Shown here in pieces: positions 1 through 8,827 of a DNA stretch of 64,000 nucleotides. A program made the position numbers and the translations under genes. Each line of letters starts with the position of its first letter. The stretch's first letter is position 1. Source of the DNA: JANPBY01 sp963805505 (GTDB taxonomy: Bacteria > Actinomycetota > Actinomycetes > DATJPE01); assembly GCA_963805505.1 (NCBI GenBank), contig CAWDUP010000004.1:186001-250000 (forward strand), given 5' to 3'. A model generated the notes under the pieces. It was not told the DNA's origin, did no database searches, and saw only the letters and a list, made by a program, of their open reading frames with translations.

Positions 1-1005
1 GCCGGCCGCGTCGAAGAGCTCCTCAGGGCGGTAGTCGCGCATCCACTCCTCGAGCACCTGCCGGTGACCGTCGTCGCCGCGGGCGTTGGCGAACGGCACC
101 TGGTGGGAGCGCCAGGTGCCTTCCACCGGCAACCCGTCGACCTCCTTCGGCCCCGTCCAGCCCTTGGGTGACCGCAGCACGATCATGGGCCAGGCACGGC
201 GTGGCGTGGGACCGCGGCCAGAGCGCGCCTCGGCCTGGATGTCTGCGATCTCATCCAGGCACTGGCCGAGCACCGACGAGAAGTTGCGGTGCATCTGCTC
301 GGGGTCAGAACCTGCAACGACGTACGGAGCGTGTCCGTAGCCTCGCAGCAGAGCGAGCAGCTCGTCCTCCGGGATGCGGGCCAGGACGGTCGGGTTGGCG
401 ATCTTGTAGCCGTTCAGATGCAGGATCGGCAGCACCGCGCCGTCTCGTCGCGGGTCGACGAACTTCGTTGAGTGCCAACTGGTGGCGAGCGGACCGGTCT
501 CGGCCTCACCGTCGCCGACGACTGCGGCCACCACCAGATCGGGGTTGTCGAACGCCACGCCGTACGCGTGCGAAAGCGAATAGCCGAGCTCGCCGCCCTC
601 GTGGATCGAGCCTGGCGTCTCGGGGGCGGCGTGGCTCGGGATCCCACCCGGAAAGGAGAACTGAGTGAAGAGCCGTCGCAGGCCAGCCTCATCCTGACTG
701 ACCTCCGGGTAGAGCTCTGAGTAGGTGCCGTCGAGGTAGGCCGCCGCAACCACACCCGGTCCACCGTGTCCGGGGCCGGTCACGTACATCATGTCCAGGT
801 CGCGGCGCATGATCGCGTGGTTGAGGTGGGCGTAGACGAAGGTCAGACCGGGTGTCGTGCCCCAATGCCCCAACAACCGAGGCTTGACGTGTTCGGGCTG
901 GAGTGGCTCGCGCAGCAGCGGGTTGTCCATCAGGTAGATCTGGCCGACCGAGAGATAGTTGGCCGCACGCCACCAGCGGTCGAGGGTTTCGAAGTTCGGA
1001 TCCAT
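1..1005 (-). CDS. xfp: Phosphoketolase (Xfp), N-terminal part, runs off the left edge
   Basis: Thiamine-diphosphate enzyme that splits xylulose-5-phosphate and/or fructose-6-phosphate with phosphate to acetyl phosphate and an aldose phosphate. The frame is open for 335 codons from the ATG at 1005 to the window edge, so only the N-terminal part of a protein of about 800 residues is present. Family hallmarks in order are NYLSVGQIYL, GHWGTTPGL, a GPGHGGP loop, FSFPGGIPSH, ETPGSIHEGGELGYSLSHA, VVGDGEAETGPLA (ThDP/Mg site), PILHLNGYKIANPT and SPKGWTGP. The protein starts shorter than many homologues, just ahead of the conserved WWRAANYLS block. It lies downstream of the cysteine-synthase-like gene on the same strand, 93 bases away. 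Identification is firm; substrate preference cannot be read from this part. Confidence 0.95.
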   Translation of the reverse strand, partial: MDPNFETLDRWWRAANYLSVGQIYLMDNPLLREPLQPEHVKPRLLGHWGTTPGLTFVYAHLNHAIMRRDLDMMYVTGPGHGGPGVVAAAYLDGTYSELYPEVSQDEAGLRRLFTQFSFPGGIPSHAAPETPGSIHEGGELGYSLSHAYGVAFDNPDLVVAAVVGDGEAETGPLATSWHSTKFVDPRRDGAVLPILHLNGYKIANPTVLARIPEDELLALLRGYGHAPYVVAGSDPEQMHRNFSSVLGQCLDEIADIQAEARSGRGPTPRRAWPMIVLRSPKGWTGPKEVDGLPVEGTWRSHQVPFANARGDDGHRQVLEEWMRDYRPEELFDAAG

Positions 1006-1098
1006 GCCCCTCAGTGTCCCCCCGGCCCTAGGGAGCCCGCCCGAACACTTGGAACAAGCGACTGAGCTGGTGCCACTCTCAGTGGTGATGACGAGGGG

Positions 1099-2025
1099 TC
1101 AGCGGTAGAGGTCACCGAGCAGGTATTTCAACCCGGAGTCGGGCTGAAGGGTCACGATCGTGTGCCCGACGCCGACCTCGCGTGCCATCCGGCATGCGGC
1201 AACGATGCTCGCGCCACCACTAGGGCCGGTCCAGACTCCTTCGGTCCGAGCCAGGTCGCGCGCAGCCTGGAAGGCGTCCGCGGTGCTCACCGCATCGAGG
1301 CGGTCGTAGCTATCAGGTGTGATCAGCGGCGGGACGAAGCCCACCCCGCCCCCTTCGATGCGGTGGCTACCCGCGGGGCCGCCAGCGATCACAGCCGACT
1401 CCGCCGGTTCGACAACGGTCCCCACCACGTTGGGCCAGCGCTCGCGGATCGGGCGGTAGGTGCCCGTGTAGGCGCCGCCAACGCCGACGTAGACGGCGAG
1501 CCCGTGGATCTCACCCTCGATCTGCTCCACCAGCTCGCGCCCGATCTCGAGATAGCCGTCGAGCGTGTCGAGATTGTTGAACTGATCGGTGGGGAAAGCG
1601 CCCTCGCGCTCGGCGATCTGGGCGGCGCGTTCCTGCATCGCACGCACAAGGCCCGGATGGATGCCGTCGTCACTGGGGATGATCTCGAGATCGGCGCCGA
1701 ATGCGCGCATCGTCTGAAGCTTCTCCTCGGCGAAGGCGTTCGATGTGACGATCTTGAGCGGATAGCCCTTGACACTGCACACGAGCGCCAGCGAACTCCC
1801 AGTTGACCCGCCGGTGTACTCCACGACGGTCTGGCCGGGCTGCAGGTCTCCCCTCCGCTCGGCTGCCTCGATCATCGCCAGCGCCATCCGGTCCTTGTAG
1901 GAACCGGTCGGGTTCGCGGACTCCAACTTGACCCAGACCTCGGCCGCGCCCGGACCCGGAAACGTCGAGAGCCGCACGACCGGCGTGCTGCCGATCCCGG
2001 CTAATGCCCCTGCGCGCTCGAACAC
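1099..2025 (-). CDS. Cysteine-synthase-family PLP enzyme
   Basis: Fold-type II pyridoxal-phosphate enzyme of 308 residues, related to O-acetylserine sulfhydrylase. The PLP lysine is in NPTGSYKDRMA (near residue 44). The phosphate and substrate loops appear as EYTGGSTGSSLAL and VGVGGAYTGT, and TGPSGGASI lies near the C-terminus. Canonical CysK has TSGNTG at the substrate loop; here it is TGGSTGSS. The usual QFENPAN stretch is replaced by DQFNNLDT. So this is a divergent CysK/CysM-like branch and the true substrate is uncertain. A clear cystathionine beta-synthase lies at the other end of the window. No regulatory partner is obvious apart from the ArsR-type gene upstream on the same strand. Confidence 0.8.
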   Translation of the reverse strand: MFERAGALAGIGSTPVVRLSTFPGPGAAEVWVKLESANPTGSYKDRMALAMIEAAERRGDLQPGQTVVEYTGGSTGSSLALVCSVKGYPLKIVTSNAFAEEKLQTMRAFGADLEIIPSDDGIHPGLVRAMQERAAQIAEREGAFPTDQFNNLDTLDGYLEIGRELVEQIEGEIHGLAVYVGVGGAYTGTYRPIRERWPNVVGTVVEPAESAVIAGGPAGSHRIEGGGVGFVPPLITPDSYDRLDAVSTADAFQAARDLARTEGVWTGPSGGASIVAACRMAREVGVGHTIVTLQPDSGLKYLLGDLYR

Positions 2026-2150
2026 GGGCGGACCCTACCGCGGCGCAGGGCAGGAGATTTCAAACGTCGAAGCGGAACCTCCACGCGCAGCCTCTGCCAG
2101 TCGTCGCTGGAACATCGTCGGGTTCGGTCCGCGCTTCTCGAGTGGGCGCG

Positions 2151-2732
2151 CTACTTTGCCGTTGGCAGAGTGGGGTGGTTGGTGGGGTAGATGCCGATCG
2201 CGAACCCGTACATGGTTTCGCCGGACCTCGGCATCCGGTCGAACTCATCGACCAGTTCGGCCATCCGGTCCCAGAACTGCGAGGCCTGCTCCTGGGAGAT
2301 GCGAGCATGCCGAATGAACCCCCAAAGTTTTCCGTGCTCGAAGGCCTCCACCGACTCGCGTGCAGCCACGTCAAAGTCGTTGAAGTCGCCTGGCATCACC
2401 TCCCCCGTGGCTGAAGGCTCGGCTGCCACGTAGAACATGCGCGCCGTGCGCCCATAGAAGCGCTCCTCGATCGCCCGAACCTTCCGCGTGCGCACCACCT
2501 GCAGCAGGCCGGTTCGGGTGAGCACGTCCACGTGGTGGGCGACCGTGCTCTTCGGGCGCCCGACGGCGACCGCGAGCTCGGTGACGCTCGCGGCCCGTTC
2601 GTGGAGGAGCTGCAGGATCGTCGTCCGCAGCGGGTGGCCGATGGCCTTCACCTGGGCCGGCTTCGTCAACGCCATCCGATCGGCGAGCTCGTAATCCGGG
2701 GAGTTGTCGGCCACGACGCAACAGACTAGCAT
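2151..2732 (-). CDS. ArsR-type winged-helix regulator
   Basis: Protein of 193 residues with an N-terminal winged helix: a PAQVKAIGHPLRTTILQLL helix, a recognition segment SVTELAVAVGRPKSTVAHHV and a wing near TGLLQVVRTRKVRAIEERFY. The C-terminal half (after about residue 100) is an unassigned acidic helical region that could sense a ligand or bind a partner. The ATG at 2732 is used; a GTG at 2714 would give a 187-residue protein. The gene is divergent from a small hydrolase gene starting at 2783. The 50-base gap holds the 8-bp palindrome GAACGTTC (2737-2744) and an AT-rich stretch, a plausible shared operator. No metal-binding cysteine pair typical of ArsR/SmtB sensors is visible in the recognition helix. 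Confidence 0.8.
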   Translation of the reverse strand: MLVCCVVADNSPDYELADRMALTKPAQVKAIGHPLRTTILQLLHERAASVTELAVAVGRPKSTVAHHVDVLTRTGLLQVVRTRKVRAIEERFYGRTARMFYVAAEPSATGEVMPGDFNDFDVAARESVEAFEHGKLWGFIRHARISQEQASQFWDRMAELVDEFDRMPRSGETMYGFAIGIYPTNHPTLPTAK

Positions 2733-2782
2733 TCCAGAACGTTCGACATTATTCGATCAATGACCGAGAGGACACGACCGAC

Positions 2783-3352
2783 ATGGCCGAAGTGTTGCTG
2801 TACCACCACATCCAGGGTCTGACCGACGGCGTGCAGGCGTTCGCCGACGACCTACGCCAGGCGGGGCACTCCGTGCACGCCCCCGATCTGTTCGACGGCC
2901 GCATCTTCGCCAGCATCGAGGAGGGTTTCGCTTTCGCCCGCGAGACAGGCTTCGACACGATCCGGGAACGCGGCGCCGCCGCGGCCGACGCGCTCGGCCC
3001 TGGCCTCGTCTACGCAGGATTCTCCTTCGGCGTGACGATCGCCCAGCAGCTCGCGCAGACCCGTCCCGATGCCCGCGCCGCACTGCTCATGTACTCCTGC
3101 CTCCCGGTCGCGGAGTTCGGGAAGGCATGGCCCGACGGAGTGCCGGTGCAGATCCACGGCAAGGAGGGCGACGAGTTCTTCGATGAAGACCTGCCGGCCG
3201 CACGGGAGCTCGCCGACTCAACAACGGCCGCGGAGCTTTTCCTGTACCCCGGCGACCAGCACCTGTTCGCCGACTCCTCCCTCGACGCGTACGACCCGGA
3301 GGCGACCACGCTCCTCATGGAACGGGTGCAAGCGTTCCTCGCCTCCTTGTGA
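2783..3352 (+). CDS. Dienelactone-hydrolase-family alpha/beta hydrolase
   Basis: Small cytoplasmic alpha/beta hydrolase of 189 residues. It opens with EVLLYHHIQGLTDGV, as in dienelactone-hydrolase-like proteins. The nucleophile elbow is YAGFSFGVTIAQ, with serine in place of the cysteine of classical dienelactone hydrolase. The acid is probably the Asp of GKEGDEFFDE and the base the His of YPGDQHLF. It is divergent from the ArsR-type regulator, so that regulator probably controls it. The substrate is unknown. The reading is supported by full-length domain coverage and a good fit to the family's usual length of about 190-240 residues. Confidence 0.85.
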   Translation: MAEVLLYHHIQGLTDGVQAFADDLRQAGHSVHAPDLFDGRIFASIEEGFAFARETGFDTIRERGAAAADALGPGLVYAGFSFGVTIAQQLAQTRPDARAALLMYSCLPVAEFGKAWPDGVPVQIHGKEGDEFFDEDLPAARELADSTTAAELFLYPGDQHLFADSSLDAYDPEATTLLMERVQAFLASL

Positions 3353-3392
3353 CCGCCGTCGTCTGCCAGCGCACCCAGTGGCACGCTCTCGA

Positions 3393-3671
3393 TCAACTCA
3401 GATCGGCGATGAGTTCAGCCTTGGGCTTCTTGCTGTAGCCAGTGAGACCCCTCGCCCGTGCCTCCTCGCGGAGCTGGGCGACCGTCCAGGTCTCATCGGG
3501 TGAGGCGGCCCGGTCCGGAGCTGCGGCGGCAGCGGGCGAATCCGACGCGACGGCAGCCTCCTGCTGCCTGGCCTTCTTCTTCCACCGCTCGGCCTTGGCG
3601 CTCGCGGTCTCGAGTTTGGCCTCCAGCTTGCGCACCTTCGCTTTGAGCTTCTTCTGCTTCTTCGCGCCCAC
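3393..3671 (-). CDS. Small basic coiled-coil protein with Rho-N/SAP-like C-terminus
   Basis: Predicted 92-residue protein in two parts. The N-terminal half is lysine/alanine-rich and helical (KKQKKLKAKVRKLEAKLE onward), likely a basic coiled coil. After a Ser/Pro/Ala linker the last 30 residues (WTVAQLREEARARGLTGYSK to the end) match the pattern of Rho-termination-factor N-terminal or SAP-like helix-extension-helix domains, which bind nucleic acid. The GTG at 3671 is preferred because GGGAGG lies seven bases upstream; a TTG at 3698 would add nine residues. It lies downstream of ychF on the same strand, separated by about 180 bases. A nucleoid- or RNA-binding role is inference only. Confidence 0.7.
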   Translation of the reverse strand: MGAKKQKKLKAKVRKLEAKLETASAKAERWKKKARQQEAAVASDSPAAAAAPDRAASPDETWTVAQLREEARARGLTGYSKKPKAELIADLS

Positions 3672-3853
3672 CAGCCACCTCCCGCTAACGTTCGCCAATT
3701 GTCGCGCCCAAGAATGCGGGCAGCCGCCCCGTTGTCAGACCGTCCGACGGACCGGGCTCTGATTGATCATTGAACACATCCGCATCCTGGTAAACCCCGC
3801 CGAAGCGCAGCAAACCGGATCTCGAACGGCGACGCGCCGCGACCAGCTGACGA

Positions 3854-4927
<1,074 letters not shown>

Positions 4928-4966
4928 GGCGGAGCAGTCTAGGTGGCCATCAGTGCCGCGCCGGGA

Positions 4967-5755
4967 TCAGGTGAGGCGTGCCAGGGCGTAGGCGGTCATG
5001 GCATCGCTCATCCACTGGGCCATGCCCGGCGCCATGGCGTCGTAGCGGGCTTTGAAGTCCGGGTGCTGGACGTACATGTCACCCAGCCCGGCGTACGCCT
5101 CCGCGCTCGGATCGGCATCCCAATAGCGCCCAGTCAGCTCCCAGTGACCGCGAAGGGTGTCCATGACCTGCCGATCGTCTGGGGCAACTCCCCCGGCCAT
5201 GAGGTCGAGCAGCGCCGCCTCGATGCGCGCCCGCTCGGCCTCAAGGGCGGCTATGCCCTCCTTGCCCAGGGTCTTGACCGCTGCCCGCGACCGGTCGAGA
5301 GCCTGCTGGCTGACGCCCCAGTCCTCGACCAACTCGCGCTCATAGGCCTTCTGCCGCTCCGGGTCGAAACCCTCGAACAACGCTTCCTCACTCATCGGCC
5401 GACCTCCCTCAAGGTCCTCGATCGTTCGCTGCACGGTTTCCGCCAGCCGCGCCAGCCGGTCCCGCTCGATGAGCAGCCGCGCCTGGTGCTCGCGCAACGC
5501 CTGAGCCCGGTCGGTTCTGCCGTCCACCACGGAGCGGATGGTCGACAGGCTCAGGCCCAGTTCGCGCAGCAGCAGGACCTCCTGCAGCCGGAGCAGCTCC
5601 GGTCGGCCGTACACCCGCATTCCGCCCGTCGTCTTGGCCATCGGGACCACCAGGTTCAGCCGGTCGTAGTGCCGCAGGGTGCGCGACGTCAGACCGGTCA
5701 TCCGCACGACCTGCGCGGTCGTCCAGGCGGTTCCGGAGTCGGGTTCAGCACGCAT
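4967..5755 (-). CDS. MerR-family regulator with TipAS-type C-terminal domain
   Basis: Regulator of 262 residues from the ATG at 5755. The N-terminal MerR winged helix begins TTAQVVRMTGLTSRTLRHYD, followed by the signature GLVVP-like turn (here LNLVVPMAKTTGGMRVYG) and a dimerisation coiled coil (about residues 70-120). The rest (EEALFEGFDPERQ onward, ending WMSDAMTAYALARL) matches the TipAS antibiotic-recognition fold, which typically binds thiopeptides or other drugs. A GTG at 5791 is in frame, but it lies across the perfect palindrome at 5773-5787, so the downstream ATG is favoured. The gene is divergent from rmuC; autoregulation through the palindrome is likely. The ligand is unknown. Confidence 0.88.
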   Translation of the reverse strand: MRAEPDSGTAWTTAQVVRMTGLTSRTLRHYDRLNLVVPMAKTTGGMRVYGRPELLRLQEVLLLRELGLSLSTIRSVVDGRTDRAQALREHQARLLIERDRLARLAETVQRTIEDLEGGRPMSEEALFEGFDPERQKAYERELVEDWGVSQQALDRSRAAVKTLGKEGIAALEAERARIEAALLDLMAGGVAPDDRQVMDTLRGHWELTGRYWDADPSAEAYAGLGDMYVQHPDFKARYDAMAPGMAQWMSDAMTAYALARLT

Positions 5756-5772
5756 GCCCAGAACCGTATCCG

Positions 5773-5787
5773 TTGACGTAACGTCAA
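5773..5787. promoter_or_regulatory. Perfect 15-bp palindrome, probable MerR operator
   Basis: TTGACGTAACGTCAA is a perfect dyad (7+1+7) in the divergent gap between the MerR/TipAS-type gene and rmuC. Each arm supplies a TTGACG -35-like element. MerR-family activators classically bind such dyads between promoter elements. Its position 18 bases from the MerR ATG supports autoregulation. Confidence 0.65.
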
Positions 5788-5882
5788 GCACAACCGAGAA
5801 CTGTGCCGCGAACCCGTGTGTTCAGGGGCACCGCTGGCGTGCCGCGGGGAAAGTTGTCGGCAGTTCCTGCGACGCTTCGGTG

Positions 5883-7331
5883 GTGCCCATCTCCAACGTC
5901 GCAGTGCTGCTCGTCGCGGCCATGCTCGGCCTCGCCGCGGGAGTCGCGCTCGCCGTGGCCGCGGCGCGGCGCACGAACGACGCCCTGGAGCGACGAGCCA
6001 CTGCCGCTGAGCACGAGGTCGTGGCGCTGACGGCGACTCTCGACGCTGAGCGGGTCGCGGCCGAGTCCAGGCTGCAGGCCCTGCGCGACGCCGAGGCAGA
6101 CCAGTCCGAGCGATTCCAGGCGCTGGCCGCCCGTGCGCTGCGCAGCAACAACGAGGCCTTCCTCGCCCTGGCCGACCAACGACTACGTACGGCTCACGAA
6201 GCCCAGGCGGCCGAGCTGGGCAAACGGACCACGGAGGTCCAGCAACTGGTCGCGCCCATCCAGGAAACCCTCGGCAAGGTCGCGGAGTCCATCCGCGAGA
6301 CCGACAAGTCCCGAGCCGCGTCGCACGCTGGGCTCATGGAGCAGGTACGCATCGCCACGGAGACGTCCCAGTCACTGCGCTCGGAGACGGCGACGCTGGT
6401 CAGAGCCCTGCAGGCTCCGCAGGCCCGCGGTGCTTGGGGCGAGATGCAGCTGCGCCGGGTGGTGGAGCTCGCGGGCATGCTCGAGCACTGCGACTTCACG
6501 ACGCAGGTCAGTGTGACCACCGACGACGGCACGACTCGCCCCGACCTCGTGGTGCACCTGGCGGGCGGAAAGCAGATCGTCGTCGATGCCAAGGTCTCCC
6601 TCGCAGCCTTCCTCGACGCCACTCAGTCCGAGGACGCCGACGTGTCGCAAGCCCGGCTCGTGGCCCACGCACGACACATGCGCGACCACGTCAACGCGCT
6701 GGCCAGCAAGTCCTACTGGCGCCAATTCTCCAATGCGCCAGACTTCGTGGTGCTGTTCGTTCCTGGGGAGTCCTTCCTGGTCCACGCCTTGGCAGCCGAC
6801 CCTGGCCTGCAAGAACACGCCATGGAACAGCAGGTCATCATCGCCACGCCTTCGACACTCCTGAGCCTGCTGCGCACCGTGTCCTACGCGTGGAAGCAGG
6901 AAGCCCTCGCCGACAACGCGCGCCTGGTCTTCGACCTGGGCCGAGAGCTCTACGAACGACTCGGCACCCTCGGGAGTCACGTCGACAAGCTCGGCCGCGC
7001 GATCGGCACGGTGGTCAAGGACTACAACACCACCGTCGGCTCGCTGGAAGGCCGAGTTCTCACCAGCGCTCGACGACTGAAGGATCTGAAGTTCGTCGAC
7101 GAGGAACTGTCCGCTCCACGCGTGCTCGACGCGGCGATGGTGCGCCCCTTGACCAGTCACGAGCTGCTGCTCCCGCCGGATGTCCGTGCGCTGGAGCGCG
7201 CCGAGAACTCACTCGACCACGAGCTGACCACCGACGACCGGTACGGCATCGAAGGGCCAGCTCAGACCTCGCTCGACATGGCCAGCGGAAGCGATGACAC
7301 GGGCGAAGTCGCGGGTAGCCTCGAAGGGTGA
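5883..7331 (+). CDS. rmuC: DNA recombination protein RmuC homologue
   Basis: Membrane-anchored protein of 482 residues of the RmuC family, which limits rearrangements at inverted repeats and has a nuclease-like core. From the GTG at 5883 the protein starts with a hydrophobic segment (VAVLLVAAMLGLAAGVALAV), then a long helical coiled coil (to about residue 170). The conserved core follows: ARGAWGEMQLRRVVELAGML, TRPDLVVHLAGGKQIVVDAK and VLFVPGESFLVHAL. An ATG further upstream at 5679 is open but would overlap the divergent regulator and bury the anchor, so it is rejected. GACGCT (5871-5876) lies six bases from the GTG. Its end overlaps the next start in a GTGA arrangement. Confidence 0.92.
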   Translation: MPISNVAVLLVAAMLGLAAGVALAVAAARRTNDALERRATAAEHEVVALTATLDAERVAAESRLQALRDAEADQSERFQALAARALRSNNEAFLALADQRLRTAHEAQAAELGKRTTEVQQLVAPIQETLGKVAESIRETDKSRAASHAGLMEQVRIATETSQSLRSETATLVRALQAPQARGAWGEMQLRRVVELAGMLEHCDFTTQVSVTTDDGTTRPDLVVHLAGGKQIVVDAKVSLAAFLDATQSEDADVSQARLVAHARHMRDHVNALASKSYWRQFSNAPDFVVLFVPGESFLVHALAADPGLQEHAMEQQVIIATPSTLLSLLRTVSYAWKQEALADNARLVFDLGRELYERLGTLGSHVDKLGRAIGTVVKDYNTTVGSLEGRVLTSARRLKDLKFVDEELSAPRVLDAAMVRPLTSHELLLPPDVRALERAENSLDHELTTDDRYGIEGPAQTSLDMASGSDDTGEVAGSLEG

Positions 7332-7768
7332 GCGAACTCCCGGCCGACCTCACCCCGCGCCGCGATGACGCCACGGCGCCGAAGGCCCGAGTCCAGCGCG
7401 CCGAGCACGGCCTGACCGCACCCGGCGTCGTGGTCATCGTTCTCGCGGGGAGTCTCGTCGGACTGCTCATCGATCGGTTCACCGTCGACTCGGGATTGAT
7501 CTACGCGGTGGCGTTCGTCGCCTCATCGGTCTATGCCGCGCTTCAGGTCCGGCCCAGCGATCTGCTCAGTGCGGTCATCGTCCCGCCGCTGGTGTTCTTC
7601 GTGCTCGCCCTAGGCGCATCGCTCCTCGACAGCAGCGGCGGTGGCTGGTCAGACCACGTCCTCGACCTGGTCTCCCAGCTGGCCACCCGGGCGCCGGCGC
7701 TATGGCTGGCCACGGTCGCCGCCGCAGTGATCGTCCTCGTTCGACGTCACCGCTGGGCGCACAGCTGA
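7328..7768 (+). CDS. Small membrane protein, DUF6542-like
   Basis: Predicted 146-residue membrane protein. A hydrophilic N-terminus (about 30 residues) is followed by three or four hydrophobic segments: GVVVIVLAGSLVGLLID, LIYAVAFVASSVYAAL, LLSAVIVPPLVFFVLALGAS and ALWLATVAAAVIVLV. The pattern and the RPSDLLSAVIVPPL stretch resemble the actinobacterial DUF6542 family, found near ispH and xseA in relatives. The start is a GTG at 7328 that overlaps the rmuC stop (GTGA), so translation is probably coupled to rmuC. It is convergent with ispH. No catalytic residue is evident and no function can be assigned. Confidence 0.75.
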   Translation: MSELPADLTPRRDDATAPKARVQRAEHGLTAPGVVVIVLAGSLVGLLIDRFTVDSGLIYAVAFVASSVYAALQVRPSDLLSAVIVPPLVFFVLALGASLLDSSGGGWSDHVLDLVSQLATRAPALWLATVAAAVIVLVRRHRWAHS

Positions 7769-7779
7769 GACCGACGGCG

Positions 7780-8769
7780 TCAGCCGTTCGCGGCGGCCTT
7801 CAGGTCTCGTCGGAGTTCAGGAGGCAACGCGAACAGCAGGTTTTCCTCAACCGAACGCACTTCCTCGACGTCGTCAAACCCTCGTCCAGCAAGCCACTCG
7901 AGGACCCCGCGCACCAGGATCTCCGGGACCGAGGCCCCGCTGGTGACTCCCACGACGCGCGCCCCGGAAAGCCACTCGGGCCGAATGTCTGCCGCCCGGT
8001 CGACGAGGTGGGCCGAGCCTGCGCCCGCCTCCAAAGCGACCTCCACCAGACGGACCGAGTTCGACGAGTTGGTCGAACCGACCACCAGGACCAGATCGCA
8101 CTCCGCAGCGATCTGTTTCACCGACTGCTGCCGGTTCTGAGTGGCGTAGCAGATGTCGTCGCTAGGCGGGTCGATCAGCGCCGGGAACCTTCCACGCAGC
8201 GCATCGACCGTGGCGAGGGTCTCATCGACAGACAGCGTCGTCTGCGACAGCCAAGCGACCTTCTCGGGGTCGGGCACCTCCACCGATGCCGCGCCGGCAG
8301 GTCCGTCGACGATCGTGATGTGAGCCGGCGCCTCACCACTGGTGCCGACCACCTCTTCGTGACCCTCGTGCCCGATCAGCAGGATCTGGAGTCCTTCGTC
8401 GGCGAAGCGTCGGGCTTCGTGGTGCACCTTGGTCACCAGAGGACAGGTTGCGTCGATCGTCCGCAGACCGCGAGCCGCAGCTTCTTCGTGAACTGTCGGT
8501 GCGACCCCGTGCGCCGAAAAGATCACCGTTGCCCCGGGCGGCACCTCGTCGGTCTCCTCGACGAACACCGCCCCCAGGCCCTCGAGGGTCTCCACCACAT
8601 GCTTGTTGTGAACGATCTGCTTGCGAACGTAGACGGGCGGCCCGTACAGGTCGAGTGCCTTCTCCACCGTGATCACCGCGCGGTCGACGCCTGCGCAGTA
8701 GCCGCGCGGCGCCGCCAGGAGAACCCGTCCCCCGCTCGTGCGAGGGCGATCGGTCGTAGGCTCAGTCAC
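7780..8769 (-). CDS. ispH: 4-hydroxy-3-methylbut-2-enyl diphosphate reductase
   Basis: Last enzyme of the non-mevalonate (MEP) isoprenoid pathway, reducing HMBPP to IPP and DMAPP with a [4Fe-4S] cluster. The three cluster cysteines are visible in PRGYCAGVDRAV (Cys25), DATCPLVTKVHHEARR and DICYATQNRQ. The substrate-binding TNSSNSVRL motif follows. The chosen start is the GTG at 8769 (329 residues), because a TACGAT -10 box lies exactly six bases upstream (8776-8781 on this strand), typical of leaderless actinobacterial mRNAs. In-frame codons further upstream would run into the xseA start. It is divergent from xseA, a conserved actinobacterial arrangement. Confidence 0.96.
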   Translation of the reverse strand: MTEPTTDRPRTSGGRVLLAAPRGYCAGVDRAVITVEKALDLYGPPVYVRKQIVHNKHVVETLEGLGAVFVEETDEVPPGATVIFSAHGVAPTVHEEAAARGLRTIDATCPLVTKVHHEARRFADEGLQILLIGHEGHEEVVGTSGEAPAHITIVDGPAGAASVEVPDPEKVAWLSQTTLSVDETLATVDALRGRFPALIDPPSDDICYATQNRQQSVKQIAAECDLVLVVGSTNSSNSVRLVEVALEAGAGSAHLVDRAADIRPEWLSGARVVGVTSGASVPEILVRGVLEWLAGRGFDDVEEVRSVEENLLFALPPELRRDLKAAANG

Positions 8770-8775
8770 CCGTCC

Positions 8776-8781
8776 ATCGTA
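8776..8781 (-). promoter_or_regulatory. -10 box of ispH (leaderless promoter)
   Basis: TACGAT fits TANNNT and ends six bases before the ispH GTG, which places the transcription start at the start codon. This decides the ispH start. Confidence 0.6.
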
Positions 8782-8827
8782 GGTGGAGCCACGTCGTTCG
8801 CGACCCGGCCGTCGAGCGAGGAGCCGA

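Noticed and set aside
1061..1083. ACTGAG...CTCAGT inverted repeat between the cysteine-synthase-like gene and the phosphoketolase
   Set aside because: Six-base arms with an 11-base spacer are weak and no promoter or T-tract context supports a function.
5679..5882. An upstream ATG extending rmuC by 68 residues
   Set aside because: It would overlap the divergent MerR gene and bury the membrane anchor; the GTG at 5883 gives the expected N-terminus.
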